This document shows, piece after piece, positions 1 to 5,271 of a stretch of DNA of 9,295 bases (the first letter of the stretch is position 1; each line of letters starts with the position of its first letter). A program made the position numbers and the translations under genes. The stretch lies in assembly GCA_003524305.1 (NCBI GenBank), contig DQHW01000009.1:15428-24722 (forward strand), in the 5' to 3' direction. Origin of the DNA: Anaerolineaceae bacterium (GTDB lineage Bacteria > Chloroflexota > Anaerolineae > Anaerolineales > Anaerolineaceae). The notes beneath the pieces were generated by a model. That model searched no databases. It was given only the letters and a program-made list of their open reading frames with translations, and was not told where the DNA came from.

Positions 1-1155
1 AGCAATCTCTTCTTTCATGCGTACCGGATTTTCATCGCCCGTAATCACGTAACCGGCTTCTTTAAGCAGCATGCCAGCCTTTTCAAGATCATATTCAACA
101 GTAGCCATGCTATCCAAATAAGCCCAACTGTCAGGAAATATCACGCCGTTTGCAACGATCGCCTGACCATTAAATATTTCGTTAACCATCCGCTGCCGGT
201 TCAATCCAAGGAGAAGTGCTTTTCTGATGCTGGCATCCTGGAAGAATGGCAAGGCAGCATCGTTTAAATTGAACATTACAAGGCTGATTTGCGGCAATCT
301 ACCGGTATAAACTGAAAGTTCCTGGGTGGTCAATGCAGAACCAAGCATTTCATCTGGAATTTCGCTGATGCCTTGAACATATTTATCTATATAAGCCTGA
401 TAAGCACTTTGGGCATCTGGGTAATATCTAAAGTGGATTTCTTCTAAAAATGGACCATCCGTTGAATTATTGGTGAATGCTTTCAAGGTTAAGCCGGTGA
501 TCACATCATTTTCAACAGTGAGTTCAGAAAACTGGTAAGGTCCAGTGCCGACAGGTTCAAGGTTAAAACTGGAATCAGCAATTTCTTTAATGGTTTTTCC
601 ACCCAATAAATGGTTTGGCAACACTCCAAAAGCCAGGTAATCCTGGAAAGGTGCAAAAGCTTCTGGCAGGATGAATTGCATATTCATATCATCAAGCACA
701 ACAATTTTGATTTCTTTCCAAAAAGCCACCAGGTCAGAAGAGAGATATTCATCTCCAGTCTGGAGTAAATTCACTGTGAATGTGATATCAGCAGTTGTTA
801 CAGGTTCACCATCATGCCAGATGAGATTATCTCGTAATGTAATATTATAGATAATTCCGTCTTGAGATGGGCGGATAGACTCAGCCAGGTCGGGTTCGGG
901 CATGCTGCGAGAATCAAACTTCACTAAGCCGGAAAAGATTAATCGATCAACATCTCTATCCACCTGGTTTGAAGCATCCAATAATGGATTTAGCCGTGAA
1001 AGGCTGCCAATCAAAGCCTCGGTGTACACACCTCCTGAAACTGGTTGAGGAGTACCCAACTGGCCGATGCCGCCCCGTTTTTCAAGAATGAGTAAAGTTC
1101 CGACCACCAAACCGGTCAGAAATAAAATGAGTAATTGCCATCGATATTTTTTCAT
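1..1155 (-). CDS. ABC transporter substrate-binding protein, family 5 (DppA/OppA type), 3' end outside window
   Basis: The minus strand is open from an ATG at 1155-1153 to the window edge. This gives the first 385 residues of a protein whose family is usually 500-600 long, so the C-terminal third is missing. Family 5 binding proteins capture peptides, oligosaccharides or metals outside the membrane and pass them to an ABC permease. Seen in the translation: a positively charged N-terminus and one hydrophobic segment (about residues 8-24); the family signature around LNPLLDAS (55-62) and LIFSGLVKFD (72-81); the LRDNLIWHDGEPVT stretch (107-120); and a GTGPYQF motif near residue 206. The hydrophobic segment is not followed by a cysteine, so this looks like a membrane-anchored or secreted protein and not a lipoprotein. 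An in-frame stop lies upstream and no better start follows it. The Shine-Dalgarno is weak. It lies 98 bases downstream of secG and is probably co-transcribed. No permease is visible, so the substrate is unknown. Confidence 0.88.
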   Translation of the reverse strand, partial: MKKYRWQLLILFLTGLVVGTLLILEKRGGIGQLGTPQPVSGGVYTEALIGSLSRLNPLLDASNQVDRDVDRLIFSGLVKFDSRSMPEPDLAESIRPSQDGIIYNITLRDNLIWHDGEPVTTADITFTVNLLQTGDEYLSSDLVAFWKEIKIVVLDDMNMQFILPEAFAPFQDYLAFGVLPNHLLGGKTIKEIADSSFNLEPVGTGPYQFSELTVENDVITGLTLKAFTNNSTDGPFLEEIHFRYYPDAQSAYQAYIDKYVQGISEIPDEMLGSALTTQELSVYTGRLPQISLVMFNLNDAALPFFQDASIRKALLLGLNRQRMVNEIFNGQAIVANGVIFPDSWAYLDSMATVEYDLEKAGMLLKEAGYVITGDENPVRMKEEIA

Positions 1156-1253
1156 AATCTTTATATGATAAAAGGCGACTATCCGATCCTGTTAAAGGTC
1201 GAGCCGCCCAATAAGTTTTCGGAATGGATAAGCACAAAGCAAAAGAACCAGAG

Positions 1254-1478
1254 TTAAGCTTTCACCAATACCGATGTCATCGTGAGAATGAAAAACAACC
1301 CACTCAAAACGATAGTGACCCAGAAGAGGGTTTTTTCAATGCCGCGTCGGGCTGAAAAAACGCCACCGCTGTCTCCTCCGGTAAAACCGCCCAAACCTAC
1401 TCCCTTGTTTTGCAGGATTACGCTGGTGATAAGTGCCAAAGAAGTTATAATTAAGGCGATGTCAATATAGGTTTTCAA
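1254..1478 (-). CDS. secG: Preprotein translocase subunit SecG
   Basis: A 74-residue protein with two transmembrane segments (about residues 5-22 and 50-71). The loop between them has the SecG signature: LQNKGVGLGG, a GG-rich turn, then RRGIEKTLFW. SecG is the small third subunit of the SecYEG channel and assists SecA-driven export. The length is normal for bacteria. The start is TTG (1478-1476), chosen because a perfect AGGAGG lies 6 bases upstream and the usual N-terminal length results. It is the first gene of a leftward unit with the solute-binding protein. A strong promoter gives a leader of only about 25 bases. A 62-residue frame on the opposite strand is a shadow. Confidence 0.95.
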   Translation of the reverse strand: MKTYIDIALIITSLALITSVILQNKGVGLGGFTGGDSGGVFSARRGIEKTLFWVTIVLSGLFFILTMTSVLVKA

Positions 1479-1484
1479 AATAAG

Positions 1485-1490
1485 CCTCCT
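1485..1490 (-). promoter_or_regulatory. Shine-Dalgarno of secG (sets the TTG start)
   Basis: On the minus strand this reads AGGAGG, a full match to the anti-SD of 16S rRNA. It lies 6 bases before the TTG at 1478-1476. No ATG lies at a comparable distance, so this site decides the non-ATG start. Confidence 0.85.
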
Positions 1491-1509
1491 GAAAATACAA
1501 GCACCGAAA

Positions 1510-1539
1510 ATTATACCGTTTATAACCGGAAAAAGTCAA
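1510..1539 (-). promoter_or_regulatory. Sigma-70-type promoter of secG
   Basis: On the minus strand a TTGACT -35 box (1539-1534) and a perfect TATAAT -10 box (1515-1510) are separated by 18 bases. Transcription would begin near 1503, leaving a leader of about 25 bases that contains the secG Shine-Dalgarno. The -35 box lies just 4 bases from the start codon of the divergent PHP gene, so the two transcription units share this short spacer. Confidence 0.8.
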
Positions 1540-1543
1540 CCTA

Positions 1544-2629
1544 ATGAAAGAACTCATTTGTAATTTACACATGCATTCCACCTACTCTGATGGCTCCGGA
1601 GATTACGGCACCATTATTCAAGCCGCCCTCAAAACCGAAGTGGATGTCATCATTCTGACCGACCATAACATCCTGGTTAAAGGTCATGAAGGTTATCATC
1701 GCAGCCAGGGCCGCACGGTATTGGTGCTTACCGGTGAAGAAGTTCATGATCAAAACCGGGATCCTCAAAAGAACCACACCCTGGTGATTGGTGCTGAAAA
1801 AGAAATGGCGACCTTTGCTTATGATCCGCAAACACTCATTAATGAAGTGCAAAAAGCTGGAGGTTTAACCTTCCTCGCCCATCCGTATGAGTTCGATTTG
1901 CCCATGATCCACGAACCTGATATCTCATGGGTCAGTTGGGAAGTCGAAGGATTTACGGGTCTGGAATTATGGAACGGCTTAAGCGAATTTAAAACAGTTG
2001 TTCGCTCATTACGCGATGGCATCAAGTATCTATTCCTGCCCGAAATGATGGCACACGGCCCGCTTAAACCCGCCCTTGCCAAATGGGATGAACTTCTGAA
2101 TTCTGGTAAAAAAGTTAATGCAGTGGGCGGCTCTGATGCGCATGCGATCAAGTTTCAAAAAGCTTTTTTCAAGAAAACAGTTTTCCCTTATGAATTTCAT
2201 TTCTCAGCCATTAACAACCATTTAATCGTGGATGAAGGTCTTTCAGGCAGCAAGAATGTGGATAAAACGGTGATTTACGAAGCACTTCGCAAAGGCTCTT
2301 CCTTTATTGGATATGATCTGCCGGCACCCACCCGCGGCTTCCGATTCGTCATTGACGATGACGAAAACGAATATCATCTTGGAGACTCGTTTAGCCTAAA
2401 AGATGGCGCCACGGCCAGGATTAGTCTTCCAGAAGCAGCTAATATTCGGCTCATTCATAACGGAAAGGTCATTTCTGAACAAAAGAATGCCAGCCGCATG
2501 ACATATTCCATTTCACAGCCTGGTTTTTACAGAGTGGAGTGCTCACTCTATTTTCTGGGTGAAGAACGTGGATGGATATATTCCAATCCAATTTACTTGA
2601 AACCCGGCAGCAGGAGATTGACATTTTGA
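1544..2629 (+). CDS. PHP-domain metal-dependent phosphoesterase with C-terminal extension
   Basis: A 361-residue protein. Residues 1 to about 205 form a PHP domain, a metal-binding fold that hydrolyses phosphoesters. Motif I is HMHSTYSDG (His9, His11, Asp16), motif II is LTDHN (Asp40, His41), followed by Glu65, His78, LAHP (His113) and GSDAH (Asp198, His200). All expected metal ligands are present, so it should be active. The substrate cannot be told from sequence; relatives include nucleotide and nucleoside-bisphosphate phosphatases. Residues from about 260 to the end look beta-rich and end in an aromatic stretch (GWIYSNPIY), as seen in PHP proteins with an added small beta domain. The ATG is close to motif I, as usual for the family; starting at the next Met would remove His9. 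No clear Shine-Dalgarno precedes it. It is the first gene of the rightward run, and its stop overlaps the start of the YbaK gene. Confidence 0.88.
   Translation: MKELICNLHMHSTYSDGSGDYGTIIQAALKTEVDVIILTDHNILVKGHEGYHRSQGRTVLVLTGEEVHDQNRDPQKNHTLVIGAEKEMATFAYDPQTLINEVQKAGGLTFLAHPYEFDLPMIHEPDISWVSWEVEGFTGLELWNGLSEFKTVVRSLRDGIKYLFLPEMMAHGPLKPALAKWDELLNSGKKVNAVGGSDAHAIKFQKAFFKKTVFPYEFHFSAINNHLIVDEGLSGSKNVDKTVIYEALRKGSSFIGYDLPAPTRGFRFVIDDDENEYHLGDSFSLKDGATARISLPEAANIRLIHNGKVISEQKNASRMTYSISQPGFYRVECSLYFLGEERGWIYSNPIYLKPGSRRLTF
2612..2616 (+). promoter_or_regulatory. Shine-Dalgarno inside the PHP gene (sets the ybaK start)
   Basis: AGGAG lies 9 bases before the TTG at 2626-2628. It supports that start over an upstream in-frame ATG at 2572, which has no comparable site and would give an 18-residue N-terminal tail not typical of the family. 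Confidence 0.7.
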
Positions 2630-3102
2630 TTTCCAATAATGTCACCCGGCTGCTGGATTCAAAAAAGATCCATTACACGGCGATTGAATTACCTGCTGAA
2701 AAACTGGGTGCAGAAGTGACTGCCTCTTTGCTCAACCTTCCGCCAGAAGTTGTTTTTAAAACCATTGTTGTCATCAGACCAAAAGGCAAACCTTTGCTTT
2801 GTGTTATTTCAGGAGCCAATATTGTCAATGTGAAAGCCGTGGCAGAACTCACCGGTGAAAAAAAGGTAAGCATCCCAACACAATCAGAAGCTGAAAGTCT
2901 TACCGGATTGCAGGCTGGCGGTATTTCACCACTGGCATTGATTAATAAAGGATTCACCGTCTACATTGACTCGTCTGCCCTAAATTACCCTGAAATTCAT
3001 ATATCCGGCGGCCAAAGGGGTTTAAATTTACGCTTGAATCCGCGTGATATACAACAATTAACCAATGCACGTTTTGCAGAAATATCTTCGCCTCTTGGTT
3101 AA
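2626..3102 (+). CDS. ybaK: YbaK/EbsC family Cys-tRNA(Pro) deacylase
   Basis: A 158-residue single-domain protein of normal YbaK length. The family is known to hydrolyse cysteine mis-attached to tRNA(Pro) by prolyl-tRNA synthetase, acting in trans in the cytoplasm. Seen: an N-terminal NVTRLLDSKKIHYTA stretch; VFKTIVV carrying the conserved lysine (Lys45); SGANIVNVKAVAEL; GGISP (98-102); and YPEIHISGGQRG (121-132) followed by a LNPRDI end motif. The start is TTG, and its last two bases begin the TGA of the PHP gene (TTGA overlap), with AGGAG upstream. This implies translational coupling. An alternative ATG at 2572 would overlap the PHP gene by 58 bases and is less likely. The family also includes ProX-type deacylases, so specificity for Cys rather than Ala is not certain. 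Confidence 0.92.
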   Translation: MISNNVTRLLDSKKIHYTAIELPAEKLGAEVTASLLNLPPEVVFKTIVVIRPKGKPLLCVISGANIVNVKAVAELTGEKKVSIPTQSEAESLTGLQAGGISPLALINKGFTVYIDSSALNYPEIHISGGQRGLNLRLNPRDIQQLTNARFAEISSPLG

Positions 3103-3152
3103 AAACCATAAATCTGCACCATTCTTGCATGGTTTATCATTGTTTCATTGGT

Positions 3153-3158
3153 TATAAT
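3153..3158 (+). promoter_or_regulatory. Candidate -10 box giving a leaderless FHA mRNA
   Basis: A perfect TATAAT ends 7 bases before the ATG at 3166. With usual -10 geometry, transcription would start at or next to the A of that ATG. There is no Shine-Dalgarno in front of the gene, which agrees with a leaderless message. No good -35 box is found 16-18 bases upstream; TTGCAT at 3125-3130 is too far (22 bases). Confidence 0.5.
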
Positions 3159-3165
3159 TCCTGTT

Positions 3166-3951
3166 ATGAATCAATTGGATCAGATCGAAAATCGAATTAA
3201 AGAGATCATTGAAAAAAGCAGTGATCTCCTCCCCTGGACAGATCACACTGCATTCCTGGTCAGGCATTTTTGTGAATCGCTGCGTCAATTCTTGCTTGAA
3301 AACCCAGATTGCTTAAAACCTTCTCCATCCGTTATCAGAGTGTACAGTTCGCTTGAAGAAATGAAACAATGGCATCTTCTGCCGGTCTGGCAAAAGATTA
3401 TGTTGGACGCCTTCACAGAAACTGTTGTTGAATTGAACAGCAAACCCGACCTTCTGCCGGAACTGATTTTAATGTCGAGAAACTCTTTGCAAAATGGTCA
3501 GCTCATCTTTAGTATTGAAGAAGGCTCATCCGATCAGGAAAAAACCGGAGCGGTCAGTCTATCAAGACCTATTGACCTTCAAAAACCAAAAGTCAATCCT
3601 GATTCCGGTTGGTTATTGATCCACCAGGACAAAGCGATCCATGTGGAAAAAGCAGTCATTAACCTTGGAAGGAAAAGTGCAAACGATGTTGTGATCAGTG
3701 ATTTGCGGGTTTCAAGATTTCATGCCCAAATTCGCAAGACCAGAGATGGATATATGGTTTTTGATGTAGGATCTTCAGGTGGAACATTTGTGAACTCAAA
3801 ACGCGTCACCAATCACCTTTTGAAATCAGGAGATGTAATCTCACTTGCCGGTTATTGTTTGATTTTTAGTAATGAAAATGACCACGATCCAATACCCGGT
3901 CGAGAAATAATCACTTCAGACCTGACAAATCAAGGTGGAGTGAAATCATGA
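3166..3951 (+). CDS. FHA-domain protein, FhaA-like (divergent N-terminal domain plus C-terminal FHA)
   Basis: A 261-residue soluble protein. Residues 1 to about 118 are helical and then beta-rich. The layout (helical IENRIKEII start, a VIRVYSS strand near 57-62, a long helix, then a LIFSIEE strand at 113-119) resembles the N-terminal domain of actinobacterial FhaA (DUF3662 type), but the match is weak and rests partly on gene context. A linker follows. The FHA domain covers about 148-236 with GR (168-169), SRFH (183-186) and SSGGT (203-207). These bind phosphothreonine; the usual Asn before the last Gly is replaced by Gly. FHA proteins read Ser/Thr-kinase signals, and FhaA in mycobacteria is linked to wall synthesis. 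ATG 3166 was chosen over a TTG at 3148 because that TTG overlaps the TATAAT region. Its stop overlaps the next FHA gene by 4 bases. Confidence 0.82.
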   Translation: MNQLDQIENRIKEIIEKSSDLLPWTDHTAFLVRHFCESLRQFLLENPDCLKPSPSVIRVYSSLEEMKQWHLLPVWQKIMLDAFTETVVELNSKPDLLPELILMSRNSLQNGQLIFSIEEGSSDQEKTGAVSLSRPIDLQKPKVNPDSGWLLIHQDKAIHVEKAVINLGRKSANDVVISDLRVSRFHAQIRKTRDGYMVFDVGSSGGTFVNSKRVTNHLLKSGDVISLAGYCLIFSNENDHDPIPGREIITSDLTNQGGVKS

Positions 3952-4388
3952 ATAATCTTCTGCCCGTTGCAGTGTTAATCTTACGAATTCTCATGGTTGT
4001 TGCCTTATATGCGTTTTTGATTTGGGTGATGGTGACCATTTGGAGTGATTTAAAATTTCGAAGTCAAATTCTTGGTCAGAAAAAGATCCCGCAGATACTC
4101 ATATCCACAGATGGTGATCCTGAAGCGGTGAAATATACCTTTACCCAAAATGAAGTCATCATCGGGCGTGAAGAAACATGTGATATTTTTATCCCTGATC
4201 CAGTGATCTCTGCAAGACACGCCAGGTTGGTTTTTCGCAATACACATTGGTGGATCGAAGACCTTATGTCTACAAATGGCACCTATTTGAATGATGAACG
4301 CGTTGAATCCCCTGCCATCTTGATCAATGGTGACGAACTTCGTGTTGGTAAAAACATACTTTTGGTTGAGATTCAATTGCTTATTTGA
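3948..4388 (+). CDS. Membrane-anchored FHA-domain protein, FhaB-like
   Basis: A 146-residue protein. One N-terminal transmembrane helix (about residues 6-32) is followed by a short basic linker, then an FHA domain (about 48-143) with complete signatures: GRE (73-75), SARH (88-91) and STNGT (108-112). It should bind phosphothreonine peptides at the inner face of the membrane. Size and architecture match FhaB (FipA) of actinobacteria, which sits in the same position before rodA/pbpA and has been tied to septal and wall growth there. The start ATG overlaps the previous stop (ATGA), and an AAGGTGGAG Shine-Dalgarno (3932-3940) lies 7 bases upstream. Together with the preceding gene it forms a soluble plus membrane FHA pair. 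No kinase is present in the window to phosphorylate a partner. Confidence 0.88.
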   Translation: MNNLLPVAVLILRILMVVALYAFLIWVMVTIWSDLKFRSQILGQKKIPQILISTDGDPEAVKYTFTQNEVIIGREETCDIFIPDPVISARHARLVFRNTHWWIEDLMSTNGTYLNDERVESPAILINGDELRVGKNILLVEIQLLI

Positions 4389-4394
4389 GAAACT

Positions 4395-4398
4395 GGAG
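4395..4398 (+). promoter_or_regulatory. Shine-Dalgarno of mtnP (sets its start)
   Basis: GGAG lies 6 bases before the ATG at 4405, in the 16-base gap after the FhaB-like gene. It rules out the longer in-frame start at 4327, which would lie inside the preceding gene. Confidence 0.75.
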
Positions 4399-4404
4399 AA
4401 GAAA

Positions 4405-5271
4405 ATGGACAAGAAACCTGTTTTAGCTGTAATTGGCGGGTCTGGACTTTACGATTTTGCTGGTTTGACCGATGTTGAAAAAGTGGAACCCGAAACTCCC
4501 TTTGGTAAACCCAGCGCCCCCATCATGGTGGGTACCCTGGCAGGCAAACGGGTAGCCTTTCTTGCAAGACATGGCATTGGACACACCCTCTCACCCACCG
4601 AGGTGAATTATAGAGCCAATATTTACGCTTTAAAATCATTGGGAGTGGATCGCATTATCAGTGTCAGTGCCTGTGGTTCATTGCGCGAAGACTTCGCCCC
4701 TGGTCACATCGTCATCCCGTCGCAGCTTTTTGACTACACCAACCAGCGTAAACGAACTTTCTTTGGAGAAGGTCTGGTAGTGCATGTGAGTGTTGCCGAT
4801 CCTTTCTGCCCAAATCTTTCAAGCACTCTTTATAATGTGGTATCTTCAACCGGCACTATTACTCACATGGGCGGCTCAATGATCACCATCGAGGGGCCGC
4901 GTTTTTCAACCAAGGCAGAATCCAACACCTACCAAACCTGGGGCATGTCGCTGGTTGGCATGACCACTTCACCTGAAGCCTTTCTCGCCCGCGAGGCAGA
5001 AATTTGTTATGCCGTGATGGCGCATGTCACCGATTATGATGTTTGGCACCAGAGCGAAGAAGCAGTGAGTGTGGATATGGTCATTAAGACTTTACACAAG
5101 AACACTGAAATAGCACAAAAAACCATCACCACTTTAGTGGCGCAACTAGGTGATTCTGAACCATGCTCCTGCCAAAATGCTCTCGAAACAGCCATAATCA
5201 CCCGCCGGGAGGCCATCCCTGCCGAGACTAAAAAGAAATTGCAATTGTTGGTAAAGAAGTATCTCGAGTGA
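4405..5271 (+). CDS. mtnP: S-methyl-5'-thioadenosine phosphorylase
   Basis: A 288-residue protein of normal MTAP length. It cleaves methylthioadenosine with phosphate to adenine and methylthioribose-1-phosphate, which recycles the by-product of polyamine synthesis. Seen: GGSGLYDF (11-18) phosphate loop; TPFGKPS (31-37); ARHGIGH with Arg55-His56; SACGSLRE (88-95); TIEGPRFSTKAES (161-173); GMTTSPEA (185-192); and TDYDVWH (209-215) followed by EEAVSVD. The TDYD pair and the MTTxPE segment mark the MTAP branch against guanosine/inosine purine nucleoside phosphorylases. Similarity to human MTAP is high through this part. The C-terminal end (about 252-288) is more variable. The gene lies between two wall-growth genes. 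Its stop overlaps the GTG of the next gene (GTGA), so its translation is probably coupled to the SEDS fusion, although no metabolic link is obvious. Confidence 0.93.
   Translation: MDKKPVLAVIGGSGLYDFAGLTDVEKVEPETPFGKPSAPIMVGTLAGKRVAFLARHGIGHTLSPTEVNYRANIYALKSLGVDRIISVSACGSLREDFAPGHIVIPSQLFDYTNQRKRTFFGEGLVVHVSVADPFCPNLSSTLYNVVSSTGTITHMGGSMITIEGPRFSTKAESNTYQTWGMSLVGMTTSPEAFLAREAEICYAVMAHVTDYDVWHQSEEAVSVDMVIKTLHKNTEIAQKTITTLVAQLGDSEPCSCQNALETAIITRREAIPAETKKKLQLLVKKYLE

Noticed and set aside
1156..1253. tRNA or riboswitch between secG and the binding-protein gene
   Set aside because: The gap is long enough for a tRNA, but I could not fold a cloverleaf; only a poor GGCG/CGCC pairing was found.
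1282..1470. A 62-residue plus-strand frame opposite secG
   Set aside because: Low-complexity proline/lysine-rich translation; the opposite strand encodes a clear SecG with promoter and ribosome site.
3103..3135. AAACCAT/ATGGTTT hairpin after ybaK as a terminator
   Set aside because: Only 7 bp with a 19-base loop and no T tract; too weak to call.
4327..4404. Upstream in-frame start for mtnP
   Set aside because: It would lie inside the FhaB-like gene; GGAG and ATG 4405 place the N-terminus right before the GGSGLYDF phosphate loop, as in the family.
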